A DNA stretch of 64,000 nucleotides from Sophora flavescens (GCA_030762895.1 CM061062.1:282158397-282222396), one strand, 5' to 3'. Shown: positions 46,044 through 57,437, counted from the stretch's first letter. Program-made: numbers and translations. The notes: generated by a model not told the origin, from the letters alone.

Positions 46044-47355
46044 TTTTTTTTATATAAATAGCATGCTAGAGCATCACAATGAAGAAGGTCATCCCAACTA
46101 GGTTGGCACCACCCAAATCAACAATCATTTGCTGCATGCTACGCTATTATTGATGAATCAAAATAAACCAAAGCACAAAAGAAACATGGGGGGACATAAA
46201 GCCAAAACCCATGTGAGAAAGAAGAAACTAAGAAAACCTGTAACTAGGCAGACCTAGCTCATTCCTACAAAATTCATCCTTGATAAAATGGGGGATTGTG
46301 TCCCACCAACTAAAACCAGGGTTATGAATTCCAAAGTTTGCTAGTTTATCTGCACACACATTGCATTCCCTATATGTGTGAGTGACTTGGAAGGAAAAGT
46401 CTTTGACTATATGCAAGCATTTTTTCCATCTTGCCAACAGTCTCCACGGCACAATGTTCGGGTTCTTGAAGGCAGAGAGCACAAGCATTGAGTCTGTCTC
46501 TAGCCAAAGGTTCCTCCAACCTCTAGAGTTGGAAATTTCTATGGCAAGAATGGCACCAGAAAGTTCAGCAAACAAGGCAGAAGCATATCCTAAGCTGCGA
46601 GAGAAGCAACCAAGAGCAGCCGAGTTGTGGCCTCTAAAGATACCTCCACAGGTTGAAGCTCCCGGGTAGCCATGAGCAGCCCCATCAATATTGCACTTAG
46701 TCCAATTGCAGGGAGGAGACAACCAGACCATTTCTTTAATTCTAGGAGCCCTGCGAGCATGGCCATCAATCCTGATGTTTTTAAGGATGACAAACTCTTC
46801 CATTGAGTTGAACATTGTGCCAGTGGACAAGTTGCCCAATAGGGAGACAACAGAGATAACCATTGTTTTAGCATAGGCTAGACTAATGTTTTTGTGCATG
46901 AATCTTCACTGATTCCTAGCAAACCAGATCACCCATATGGAATTGATGATGTCAGCCATGATCACATCATTCAGTTGAGGGCTATAGCCTTGGTGAGGGA
47001 AAGTAAATAGAGACTCAAAAAAGGAGGTATCTATAGCTGAAAATAATGCAGACCCCAACCAATGCCACATTGACTGGGCATAGCAAAGAGACGAAAAAAG
47101 ATGGGAAGGCGACTCTTCCTCTAGACCACATAGGCTACACATGGAAGCAAATGGAATGCCTCTTCTTCTAATATTGTCATCAGTTGGCATTTTGTGATGA
47201 AAAATTCTCCAAACCAAGAAAGATCTAGCAGGAGGAATAAACTTGGACCAAATCTGTTTGAACTCCGGAACAAAATTTCTAGCAGGATTCAGGAACAGGA
47301 AAGCATCTTTGAGGGTGAGCATTCCATTTGTTGAACTGTTCCATACCACTCTGTC
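46044..47355 (-). mobile_element. 5'-truncated LINE (LINE-beta) inserted in LINE-alpha ORF2
   Basis: About 1.3 kb, minus strand: it begins inside the zinc-binding domain region of a second L1-type LINE and ends with its own 3' UTR and an oligo-A tail (T run at 46044-46051). Upstream flank ...SFGDVKTE and downstream flank VDNIQQII... fit together as one LINE protein, which is why I treat this as an insertion rather than two adjacent LINEs. No clear target duplication is seen; the sequence GAAGACAGAG at the 5' junction can be read in both elements and may be microhomology. Confidence 0.7.
46228..47349 (-). pseudogene. LINE-beta ORF2 C-terminal part (zinc-binding domain and RNase H)
   Basis: One frame throughout: TLKDAFLFLNPARNFVPEFK, a zf-RVT cluster (CSLCGLEEESPSHLFSSLC), then at about 46906 a single in-frame TGA (AATCAGTGAAGA) where an arginine CGA codon is expected, a typical CpG-to-TpG change. 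After it comes an RNase H with Asp in KCNIDGAAHG, Glu in FAELSGAILAIE, Asp in LETDSMLVL and Asp in CADKLAN, ending in a stop at 46228. There is no endonuclease or RT, because the element is 5'-truncated. Confidence 0.85.
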
Positions 47356-48248
47356 TTCACATCTCCAAAAGAATCTTTATTCCAGCTTTTGAGTCTCCCT
47401 TTCAACAGTTTTAGTTTCTGAGACAGTATGAACATAGGACATCCTATCACCTCAGAATTCCAAACCTCTTCAATTATTCTAGAGCAATCCGGATTTAAAG
47501 CCCACATCTTCATGAATTTAAAAGAAGAACTAAAGTTTTTAGCCTCCTTCTTCATTGATAAAAGCAAGGGATAATGATTAGATTTGCTTCTAGGGAGTGT
47601 GCAGCAAGCAACACTAGACCAGAAGCTCAACCATTTGTCATTGCAAACCACTCTATCAAGACTTTTCTCTGTTAAAGCATTGCCTCTTCTACCATTAGAC
47701 CAAGTAAATTGTGCACCACAGGTCATAATATGAGAGAGATGACAACTGTCTGTCCAAAGCTTAAACTCCTCCGAAGCAATCCTCAAAGGTAAGCAATCGC
47801 CCCTTTGCTCATGAGCACCAAGGACCACATTATAATCACCAATGTAACACCAGGGGCCATCATTGACTTGTTGTAGTGCCAACAGTTCAGCCCACAACTC
47901 TCTTCTGTTTTGATAATTTGTGCTAGCATAAATAGCTGAAATGAAGATTTCCTGAGATTCCATCTTTAAGGAGAAAGAGACCTGTTGATTAGAGCAAGCA
48001 ATAACAGTAGGATGCAGGGATGCATGGCAGATGCACCAAAGATTAGGCAAAAGAGTATTCCTATCATTAACTGCAAAAAATTTCAGATTGAATTTTGTCC
48101 AAAACTTGTCAGGAAATTGAGCAATGCTAATCCAAGGCTCAGCAATGAAAATTAGATCAGGCTTATTAGAAACCAGAAATTTCTTCAAAACTAACCTAGT
48201 GTCTAGGTTGCCAATCCCTCTAACATTCCAGAATAGGAACTTCATCAT
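47350..48248 (-). pseudogene. LINE-alpha ORF2, N-terminal endonuclease part
   Basis: Starts MMKFLFWNVRGIGNLDTR at 48248. An apurinic/apyrimidinic-type endonuclease domain with the expected residues: Asn in WNVRG, Glu in AEPW, Asp/Asn in YIGDYNVVL, Asp in SLDRVV, and the terminal Asn-His pair in SNHYPL. It nicks target DNA to prime reverse transcription. The frame continues through SWNKDSFGDVKTE to about 47350 and is then cut by the LINE-beta insertion; the apparent extension to 47289 is read into LINE-beta out of frame. Confidence 0.88.
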
Positions 48249-48403
48249 GCAAAATTAACGAGTCCAACCTTATTTCGAGCTTTTGGCTTACCGACTTTTG
48301 CTAGAGTCATCTGTTTTTTCCTCAATTTTTTCTTTTGAGATTTTGAAAGAAACACTTCAAAATTACCTTTCTCTGGATGAGCTACATTAACATCAAGACA
48401 TTC

Positions 48404-49825
48404 CTATTCCACATCAGTCTCTTCCTCCTCAATACCATTACTCCAGAACTTGGACACAATCCTGACATCCTGCTGAGCTTGATGAGGAAGAATATCCACC
48501 TGAGAAGGGACAATTGCATTAATTCTCTGAGGGATAGAGTTGATCTGCATATTGTTAACGATGCCTCCCATTGAGTCAGAGACATGACTAATGGATTGCA
48601 CACCAATTCCAATGTTTTCTGCACCTGCTATTGGAGTCTGGAATTCAGGATCAGTTAAAACTCTAGCTTCCTGAGGTGAAACCGGATGTATTGATTCAAC
48701 ATATTCAGATGAATCCTCAGCACCATCCTCGAGAATTCCCTGAGTATTCACTGCATCATTAACAATCTGTTGCACTACTGCATTATCCTTTTCTGGAAGA
48801 TATCCAGTAGTAACAGCCGTAATATGGTTTTGATCATGGTTTCCACCATTAACTGGATCATGACCAGAATCTTCCTTGCCACCAATTACTTGATCAGAAA
48901 TATCCATTGCTGCAACATCTGATTTCTTGACAATAGGCTGTTTAGGAACGTATGCAGTTCTTGTTTTTTGATATAAAGGCTGCTCCTTTCGAGTTTCAAT
49001 ACTATTATTGTTTCTCTTGCATTCCCCAACAGAATGACCTATTGAAAGACAACATGAACAAAATGAGGGTAGTTTTTCATAGTCAATTGTAACATAAAAT
49101 TCATGAGCATCTCTTTCCACCCTAATACCATTTGGGATTGGGCCAGATAGATCGATATCAACTAGGATTCTGGCATAGTGACCAAAAACTTTATTTTTTG
49201 TGGATTCATCTAGAGCAATTGGAGTGCCTATACCATTTGCAATTTCAAAAAGTATTTTCGGCCTCCAATACTCCAAAGGCAGATCGTATATTCGAACCCA
49301 AGATTGAACATGAGTTTGTTTCTGAAGATTGGGATTAAAGTTTGGACTCCATTGATAGAGTCTAAGCATGCCTGGTTGTAAATTCCATGAACCAATAGTC
49401 CAAACACTACGCGGATCTTCTAAGGATGCGAAATTGAATTCGTAATATCCTTTACCCAAAGCGATCATGCGCCATTGTCCAATTGGTTTCCAAAGTTTCG
49501 ATAACTTGTCTCTTAAGTCATGAAACTTAATTGGTTGATTAACTTTCTGAAGGATTAAACGACCATGTAAACTGTTCTTTCTACTTTCTAATCCAATCTT
49601 GTATTCCTCTTCAGAAATTTTTATAGAAATTGAATCACCTATCAGTCGCGGCTTGGGCAATTGACTTATAGGAATGTCAAAGGAATTTGAGAGAGCCTGA
49701 GCGAAGGATTTCTTTTGTGCAGGTAAAGAAGAAGGGGATGAAGAAGAAGGCGGGGGTGAAGGGGCTAGAGGTTGGAGAAAGGGCCATGGGCAGGGGCAAA
49801 CAGAACCATGAGCAGCCATGATCAT
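48404..49825 (-). CDS. LINE-alpha ORF1 protein (DUF4283-type RNA-binding domain plus zinc knuckle)
   Basis: An open frame of 473 codons; the likely initiator is the ATG at 49819 (MAAHGS) or the one two codons earlier. Order: a Pro/Ser-rich N-terminus (residues 10-35), a plant LINE-type DUF4283 domain (about residues 50-240, with SWVRIYDLPLEYWRPKILFE), then a CCHC zinc knuckle (CSCCLSIGHSVGEC, about residues 260-275), and a long polar C-terminal tail. ORF1 proteins bind the element's RNA and form the particle used in retrotransposition. It is uninterrupted, which is notable given the damaged ORF2. It is separated from ORF2 by about 155 bp. Confidence 0.88.
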   Translation of the reverse strand: MIMAAHGSVCPCPWPFLQPLAPSPPPSSSSPSSLPAQKKSFAQALSNSFDIPISQLPKPRLIGDSISIKISEEEYKIGLESRKNSLHGRLILQKVNQPIKFHDLRDKLSKLWKPIGQWRMIALGKGYYEFNFASLEDPRSVWTIGSWNLQPGMLRLYQWSPNFNPNLQKQTHVQSWVRIYDLPLEYWRPKILFEIANGIGTPIALDESTKNKVFGHYARILVDIDLSGPIPNGIRVERDAHEFYVTIDYEKLPSFCSCCLSIGHSVGECKRNNNSIETRKEQPLYQKTRTAYVPKQPIVKKSDVAAMDISDQVIGGKEDSGHDPVNGGNHDQNHITAVTTGYLPEKDNAVVQQIVNDAVNTQGILEDGAEDSSEYVESIHPVSPQEARVLTDPEFQTPIAGAENIGIGVQSISHVSDSMGGIVNNMQINSIPQRINAIVPSQVDILPHQAQQDVRIVSKFWSNGIEEEETDVE

Positions 49826-50810
49826 GCAAACCCTAGATTTTCATGCAGCAACAAACCCTAGCAGAGCGCCAGATTTTATTTTATTTTAGTTATTTGTTTT
49901 TTTAACATAAAAAGAGACACAAAAAGGAAAATTTAGTTTTGGCTTGACAAGATGATTTATCTTGCTCCTACGTATTCTCGGATGTGATGGGAAACTCAAA
50001 GCCACGTAGTTCTTTCGAAAAAAAAGTTTGATTGGTTTATTGATTTTATATTTTGATGAAGATTTGATTTTTTATTTTATATATAAAAAAGGTCTTATTT
50101 CATAGTAAATTCACTTTTGCACAGGGTCAAAGATAGCAGCACTTTACGATAAACCCTTACAATGCATACACCACTTAAGGATGAATTTGATTTTTGAAAT
50201 AAGAGATAACTTAGAAAATCATATAAGGAATGCAATCAAGTAAAACAGAAAGTAAATCAATTTGGGGGTTTTTCAGATCTAAAGGGAATTCCTAGGAAGT
50301 GGGTTACCAACAAGATCGTTCATGTTACTAAATTGACTACCCCTTGTTAATTATCAAAATTGCTTTGAAGGCGAATTTATCCTCAAATAGTTCATGCTCC
50401 CTCTCGGGTTACAAAAACCGTGCCAAATTAAACCAACCCCTACTCTCATGGTAGTTGAATTTAGATTGAACCCCTTAAGTTTTGTGACAATTCGTGAATC
50501 CTCGAAGGACCGCTTCTAACTATCATGATTTAAGTCCTAAGTCTGATTCTATAGATCCGATACCTAAGTTCACCGCTAGGTTCCTCCTTAGAGTATCCAC
50601 GACACGCAAATAAGTGGCCACCGAATTTACGAGGAATTAAAACAATAGAAGTCAGATCTAAAGCAAAATCGAAATTAACAAAGGTAAAACATCAATTCAT
50701 AACGTAAATCGGATCTTGGGCATAGCCCCAATCCCTAGAAATAAATCTACTACTCAAGCATTGCCATGGTGATGACAAGCTTGGTTAACAAAAACATGAA
50801 ATAAAAAAAT

Positions 50811-50850
50811 AAGAGAAGAGAAGAGAAGAAGAAGAAGAAGAAGAAGAGAG
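50811..50850. repeat. GAA/GAGAA microsatellite in LTR-C of unit 2
   Basis: Purine-only repeats AGAGAAGAG then (GAA)n. Absent from unit 1 because of a surrounding deletion. Confidence 0.85.
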
Positions 50851-53800
50851 ATCCTAAAAATTTGTCTAAGTGGTAACAGCGCAAAAGTCTCCTGAGTCTC
50901 TGCCTAATTGCCTTATTTATAGATTAGGGTAATTCGAATCCCAATCAAACACAAATTCAGATCAAATAAGTTTCTTCAGATCCAAATATTGCACGTCACG
51001 ACCATGATGGCCATCACGACTAGGCCGTGACGGACTCTGCCTTGGGCGTTGCATACTGATTGGTTTGTCACGACCGTGACCAACATCATGGCTAGACCGT
51101 GATCAGTTCAGCTTTCTTTTCAGCTTTGCTTGATCATGGCCGTGATGGTCATCACAGCTAGACCGTGATGGGCTCTGGTTGGCTCATTTTCTTTACTTTT
51201 CAAGCCCCATCTTCATGCAAGCTCCATCATGGATAATCCTGAGCATTTAATCTTTAATTCCTTCAAAAAAACACCATAAAACCGCCTTACCCGTTCCAAG
51301 GTAAAAACTAACCAAAATCAAATTAAAAAATGCCTAAACTATATGAATATGCATGTAATATGATAAACAAATATGAGGTGTAATCACACTCATCAAATAC
51401 TAGAGGCGACGTCTCGCGAATTAGATTCTCTTTCACATGTGCTTACTTTTCGCTCAATGAAAATCAAAAACCAAAACAAAACCTTGGTCAGTTATCCAAG
51501 TAACCGGAACGTTTCTAAATCATTTAGGAGAAAATCTTTTCCTTTACAAATTCTTTTACAAAACAATTTGGAAATTCGTTTGCTTTTGAAATCCTTGATG
51601 GAATAAAGTCAAATATTTTCAAAGGGGTTTTTCCTTCATAAAACACATTGTTCGAAAAGGGTTTTCTCTCGTACAAACTTTGGATCATTAAAAGGTAATT
51701 TCTATTGACTTAAAAAAACTTCAACGTTTCTTTTCAAAACTAGAATCGCATTCTCTTGAAGTAAGTGTTTTAAACAAGAAACTTTTATAAATGAAACCAA
51801 TACTTTCAAAGTTCTATTCAAGGCTTATTAAGGCTTTTAATCCTTATAATCATTGTGAACAGACTCAAGTCCGACTTCTCAAACTTCAATAAAGAGTAAT
51901 ATATTCTCAACAATAATATCACAGTTAACGACAGTTCATCACATATATACAAATCACAATACTTTAAGGCAAGTAATAATCAACTTCAAGTAATAATCAC
52001 AATAGTTCAAGTAAACAAGTCATTCAAGTATTTACTCTTTATCATAATAATATTCAAATCACTCAAGTAAACACATACACACATGCATATAGTCATTGAA
52101 TATCCCTAGGCAATCCCTCTTACCTTCCGTGAAGGTAAGGAGATTAGATGCTTGAAGAGATATACCACGAACGTCCTTGTTTCCACTGCGATGGAAGTCT
52201 ACGGTTATGAACCCAAAATCATAAGTTAAAATCAAACAAGAACACTAAACCACAAGGTATAGGTTCGGCCAAGACTAGTTCTTAGGGTTAGAGATTCCAG
52301 AAAATTATACAACTCATGGATTTATGATCCTTAAGTGTTAGGAGTTCACAAACGATGATCATTTAACAAAGTTGAATTAAGATCCCACTAAGTTATAAAC
52401 TTAGGAGTATTCGGCCAAGGCTAGTAAAATAGGCTAGCATTCACCAAACTTTCCAATCTCTTAGGTTTAGCATCCATATGTATTAAGGAGCTCAAAAACA
52501 TGATCATTTTGGAAAAACAAGAACAAAGTATCCTAGGTCCATAACCTTCTAGGTTCGGCCTTCATAGGATTTATAGGCTAGAAATATTTACACTTTCCAA
52601 TCTCTTAGACTTAGCATCCAAATATCTTATGGAGCTCAAGCCCATGATCATTTTGGAAAACAATGGAAACTTAAACATTCCAATCTCTTAGACTTAGCAT
52701 CCAAATATCTTATGGAGCACAAGTCCATGATCATCTTGGAAAAATGAAAGTAATACATCGTAGCTTTAATAACATAAAATAAACAAGTTAGAAATCCTTA
52801 AAACTTTCCAATCTCTTAGACTTAGCATCCAAATATCTTATGGAGCTTAAGTCCAAGATCATTTTGGAAAAATAAAAACTCAAACATCCTAGCACCTAAA
52901 CTCTAAGTTTCGGTCATCATAGGATGATGAGGAAAATATTCTTTGTTTAACAATAACTCTTAGGTTTAGAATCACAAGGTATTAAGAGTTATAAATCCAT
53001 GATCATACATAGAAAATTGAAACATAGTATCCTAGGCTTACTTATTCATATGAGAGAATTACCTTTAGTATAAGGAAGAACTTTAATGAAGAACTCAAGT
53101 AGAAAAGATGATTAAAAACTAAAGCCTTAAGAGCTTGAACTTTTAAAATAAAGGAAGAAGATGAAGGTTTAATGGAGTTTGAAGAAGGAAGTTGATGGAG
53201 TGAAAATGAGAGGGATATATATAGAGAGGGGAGAGAGTTCACGGCCAAGGGAGAGGAGAGGGAGAGCTTATTGAGCAAGCTTGATGGCTTAATGCTTGAT
53301 TTGATGGAAGAAGAGAGAGAAATAAATTTTGGATTAGAATAGTATTATAATTTGAAGAGTGTGATGATTACACTTTTGGAGTGTGCCACTTCCATCATGT
53401 CTCCTCACTTCTTTTATGCTCCCTAATCTGCTCCATTTCGTACCCAGTTGCATTTCCGATCGTAATTCTTCCGACGTTTCGTCCGAATAAAATATTTTAT
53501 TTTATTTTTGAACGAAAATTTTCAAAATAGCCAAATTTGAAGGAAACATAATAAAAACACTAACTGTCTCGCTCACGGGTCAATATTACGTTTTCTGCAC
53601 AGTAAACTTGTACCGGCAGTGAAAACGCAGACTGGCTTCCGTCTGAATTTTCAACCGATATTTTAAACGTGACTTCATATGATATAAGAACACAAGAAAA
53701 TGATTTTATTTTAATTAAAATCATCCTCTGAATTTAATCTAAAATAAACATATTTTAAATACGTATTTACTACTACAGAAAGCATATGAAAAACATGGTG

Positions 53801-54221
53801 TTACAATAAATACCAACTAAAAATAATATAAACTTTTGAAATTAATTTAATTATTATGTAAAGTCATTGAAAATTAAGAAACATTTTTACCTTGTTTTAA
53901 TATAAAATTCAAAATTTTTATAAATAAAAGATAATATGTGAGGATAATGTCAAATTTGCTTGTCTAGAAGTGTATTAAAGCCTACATTTTATATTGATAT
54001 TCGATCATGCATTGTTACTTTTAAAATCACATATAATAATTTGTAATTAGTTAATTAATACGGTAAAATTTTACATAAAACATGTTTTATGGAGAAAATA
54101 AAGAGTTTAATATCATATCAAGTCTGAATTTTGTGGAAAGTACCATAAAAAATTTGAGTAAAAAACTATTTGCATGACAATTAAAAATTTTGAAGGAATT
54201 ACAATTTGAGTTTAATTGTTA

Positions 54222-54375
54222 TACACTGTCAGTGTAAATATTTTTTACACCGTCAACCAATAATAAATCGTCATGTCATTGAATATCTTTGATTCTTATC
54301 CAAGTTACCTTGAAAATCATTCAGACCTTGATTATGATTGGTTGACAGTGTAAAAAACTTTACATTGACAGTGCA
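54222..54375. mobile_element. Legume-type MITE, unit 3 copy
   Basis: It has the same structure and insertion site as the unit 2 copy, with only a few substitutions (for example GTCAGTG for GTCGGTG). Presence at the same site in all three units shows that it was inserted before the tandem duplication. Confidence 0.7.
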
Positions 54376-55568
54376 CACAAATTAAACTCTTACTATTTTA
54401 GGTGTAAGTCGATCTAAAATCTTATTTTAATTTTGAATGTTTCAATCTCAGAATGTGACTAATTTTAAATTTATAACTTGAAAAATACTAAAATAAATTA
54501 AAATCTTAAGTTAAAAAAATATCAAGATTATTTTATTGTAAAGAAAATCAAGATTGTATTTAACATTTAACAAGAGAAATAAATGACTGCAGGTTGGTCA
54601 TATGTGCTTTATTGTAAAGTCACCAACAATTTTATTTAATATGCTAATATAAAAAAAACCTTAACAAAAGATGGTATTTGAAACAAGAAGCCCTTTGTCA
54701 AAAAAAAAAAAAGAAAGAAAGAAGAAAGAAACAAGAAGCCCGGTTAAAGGCATAAGCTAATCTTAAATAACATACATTAAAATTAAAGGGATCATGCCTA
54801 GCACTAAATGAATTGAAACACTTGAGCGCATCCTAAATATTAAATAACATGAATTTCGAAAATTAAAAAATTGGTTGTGGCTTTCTATTTTTTTTTATTT
54901 TTTATTTTTTACATTAGTTTTTTTTTTTTGTGATTTTTTTTGGGTAAAATTTTGTGACTGTTTTTACGTTAGTTACTAATGAACCAAAGGAAAACGTACC
55001 GCAAAACTTCCTGGAAGTGATAAACAATAAAAAGGCTTTAGTTTGAATGAAACATACACTTGGCCAAAACAATAAAATACATCTTTAACTTTTTTTTAAG
55101 AAGGTGGTATGTGATGAATAATCTGCTAATCATATTGATAATCCAAGATCTAACGGAACAATGCATGCATTTTTTTTAAATGTAAAAGAAATACAAATAC
55201 AAATTTTTTGTCAGAAACAAACATTACAAATTTATGTTCTTCTCTTCACTGTGTTTCTTCTCTTTCTCCCTTCAATGCGTTCTGTTTATTCTCGATATGT
55301 ATCTTTTCCTCGATCTCTAATGAAAAACTGAAAAAAAAAGAGAGAATTAAATAAATTTAAAATGATATCAATAAAATAAAATAATGATAAATATGACTTC
55401 AAATAAAGTAAAATGAAACTTTTATATTATGCAACGAAAAATACAACAAATTTATAAAATAAACAAATAGTTAATCAACTATATATTGCGTATACTAAAT
55501 TTATTAAATAAAATACACAGATAGATAGACAAAACTAAAAGAAAAGATATGAAGGAAAAAAAAAGAAT

Positions 55569-55660
55569 AAGTTACCTAGTAACTCCTCCCGAACTTAATT
55601 TCTTTTCTTTTTTTTTTTTAATTTTTTTTTAAGTTCCTGAGGAGCTACTAGGTAACTTAA
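55569..55660. repeat. Foldback hairpin next to the F-box 3' end, unit 3
   Basis: It has the same arms as in unit 2 (AAGTTACCTAGTAACTCCTC / GAGGAGCTACTAGGTAACTT). The loop is mostly T and differs in length between units, which suggests slippage in the homopolymer. Confidence 0.65.
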
Positions 55661-56877
55661 CTTAATTTCTTGTTTGACATGATTACACTTTCTTCAAAGG
55701 GACTTGTTGTGGCATTAGCATCACATGGAAGTGGCAAAGTTTTATATGAACGAAGCGTATCTGAGTAAGAAATAATGTGAATTACGGCTGATTCACATTG
55801 ATGGTCGCATATTTCCTCAATTTCTATATGCTTTTCATTTGTTAAATTATAGCCATAGACCTTTTTCTTCTCTGAAGTAAAAACTAAATATCCACCATTT
55901 AAAACCCTATAACCTGTGACTATAGGATTTTGCTCCCTTGTCCCAATCAAGGGTTTCACTCTTGCTTTCAAAATCCTTCTCCATGAACTTGATTTATAAT
56001 TTGTCAAAACCCATATGGTGAACACTTTCTTTCTCAATCTCACCAAACAAATAGATTGACTTGAACTATTGACTTTTCCCCATTTAAAAATTCCCATGTT
56101 ACAACTATGGTCATGAGAACCTATCCTTGCTTCTTTGGGCACCCTCAACATTGTGGATATACCATTCTCATAATTATAGGACATAATATATGGCCTAAAA
56201 TAAGGGCTGCTTCTACGAATGGAAGGAAAACAATCCCAGATAAAGTGGATGACTCCATTGTAACACACTGGCATGTCAAATCTCAAGTCCCTTGAACCGG
56301 TGAAGAAACTGGTTTCCTTGATTTGCACACACTTTATTTGGATGAGTAAACTTGACAATCCAAATATGAAGACCATTCGGGGGTGTCAAAGAGAAACATC
56401 GTGAAATCATTTGAGTTACACTCAAAAAGGATCTTGAATTCGCCGCAAAGATTCTTTTGCGATTTGCTCGGATGGGAACAGGGGAACCAAGCTTGTGTTC
56501 TTAGGGTTACCAACAAACATATTAACTTGGTCAAATGTTGTAGCGAGACAAAGAATCAAGCCATTGCTTGAAGCTTGAGGTTTGGCTTTGTTATTTGCCA
56601 AAAATTGTAGACCATCATGAGGCACACCACATGATGCCATATTTTCAGGTAAAGGGTGTGACTCAATATGGCAATCAAACCTCTGGATCATGCTTGATTG
56701 AATGAAGAAGCATGAATCATCCTTTAATAATGCATTTAGAGCTTGCTTTAATGCAAAGTATGATTCCTCTGAAAACTTTGAGAAGAACTTGCTAATACAT
56801 TTGAACTTGTAGATCGCTTTTGCTGGTAACCAAGAGAATATCTCAATCAATGCGTCGTTGGAGGTTGCCATTGTCAT
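55657..56877 (-). pseudogene. F-box protein gene copy, unit 3 (most complete, frameshifted)
   Basis: The ATG is at 56877 and the stop at 55657-55659, minus strand, single exon. The F-box lies at residues 3-35, then a plant F-box-associated domain with the conserved-looking stretch MLRVPKEARIGSHDHSCNMG. The N-terminal half (to about 56422) and the C-terminal half (56376-55657, 239 codons) are in different frames. Shifts occur near 56440-56470 and at the GTGTGTGCAAATC site, where unit 2 has the same one-base difference. The C-terminal half is open to the natural stop. A copia element sits 97 bp upstream of the ATG. Either a recent pseudogene, or a real gene blurred by consensus errors; a function beyond SCF receptor cannot be inferred. 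Confidence 0.8.
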
Positions 56878-56973
56878 GAACTGTTGATCTGGAAGCAAAA
56901 GAATTTTCCAAGGAGTTATTAGACTACGATGAAAAGGGGGAAGAAAAAACAATATGTGACTATAGGGTTCGTA

Positions 56974-57437
56974 TGTTGGAAAACTTATAAATCTAAATAC
57001 CATACAGATACAAATCATAGCATGTGATTCATGTTAATCAAAGTAAAGAGGAGGATTTCATACCTTGGAGATTCGCAGAATCCATCACAGCAGATCAAAG
57101 GATGAGAAGAGGATGAACAGTTTCAGAATGTTGGAGAAGATGAGAGGGTTACTCCTCTCTTTCTGGTAGGTTTTGGTTCTGTGTTACTGACTGTTAGAAT
57201 GCCTAATGGGGAGGCTATTCTTATAACCTACCAGCAGAGAGTAGGGACCTCTCAATGGGTTAACATTAGAAATGACCCATCCCATCATAGGGTCATTCTT
57301 TAATAAATACCCAACAACTATTTTATCAATTGGTTACGTAATTAGGAATTAATATTATAACTGATATATTAATAATTTAATTATAATTCAATAACCAATT
57401 AATGCTAATCCACTGTTATACATATTAAAATTTAACA
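56974..57437 (-). mobile_element. 3' LTR of the copia element
   Basis: 464 bp, TGTTGGAAAACTTATAAATC to ATTAAAATTTAACA. It lies 97 bp upstream of the F-box ATG at 56877. In this orientation the element's sense transcripts read toward the F-box gene, which is on the same strand. Confidence 0.93.

Larger units (their letters stand above)
29921..49875 (-). mobile_element. Full-length L1-type LINE (LINE-alpha) in LTR-C, split by two later insertions
   Basis: Joining 49875-47350, 46043-43845 and 31116-29921 gives about 5.9 kb with ORF1, endonuclease, reverse transcriptase, zinc-binding domain, RNase H and an oligo-A tail, the normal plant L1 layout and size. The flanks rejoin the LTR-C sequence seen uninterrupted in unit 1 at about 10520-10555; TTAATTATTTT on the left and TTAGTTATTTG on the right are a probable imperfect target duplication. 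The reading that the RT half belongs with this endonuclease rests on protein continuity (see the LINE-beta entry). Confidence 0.75.
29470..51375. mobile_element. LTR-C nested in LTR-B, unit 2, split by the LINE
   Basis: The left part is 29470-29920, the right part 49876 to about 51375. The right part keeps a 106 bp stretch (about 50765-50870, including a GAA microsatellite) that is missing from unit 1. Its GC-rich inverted repeats are at 50995-51175. Confidence 0.55.
26983..51382. mobile_element. LTR-B block nested in LTR-A, unit 2
   Basis: It starts TGTAACACCCTCCTCGGG at 26983 and aligns with 8880 onward. It is interrupted by the solo LTR at 27613-28888 and by LTR-C with everything nested in that. 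LTR-A resumes at about 51383. Confidence 0.5.
14025..53805. repeat. Tandem segmental unit 2, expanded by nested insertions
   Basis: It has the same backbone as unit 1 but is three times as long, because about 27 kb of later insertions lie in it: a LINE tail plus Athila-type element in the F-box, a solo LTR at 27613-28888, and a LINE at 29921-49875 containing a second LINE and a LARD-like element. Backbone pieces can be followed at 14025-15960, 21473-27612, 28889-29920 and 49876-53805. Backbone sequence is visibly closer to unit 3 than to unit 1. Confidence 0.88.
25750..53805 (+). mobile_element. LTR-A of unit 2, same site and TSD, carrying about 24 kb of nested insertions
   Basis: Starts TGTAACCCCC at 25750 after ATAAA and ends GGTGTTACA at 53805 before ATAAA. 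Pieces of the LTR itself are 25750-26982 and 51383-53805. Everything between is LTR-B, LTR-C, LINE, LARD-like and solo-LTR sequence. Because target site, TSD and older nested content equal those of unit 1, LTR-A, B and C were in place before the units duplicated. The oligo-C run at 25756-25767 replaces CTCCCCCTCGGG of unit 1. Confidence 0.7.

Noticed and set aside
46044..49875. An independent LINE lacking only its reverse transcriptase
   Set aside because: The RT segment to the left continues the endonuclease protein, so the simpler reading is one LINE with a truncated LINE inserted in it; kept as an alternative only.
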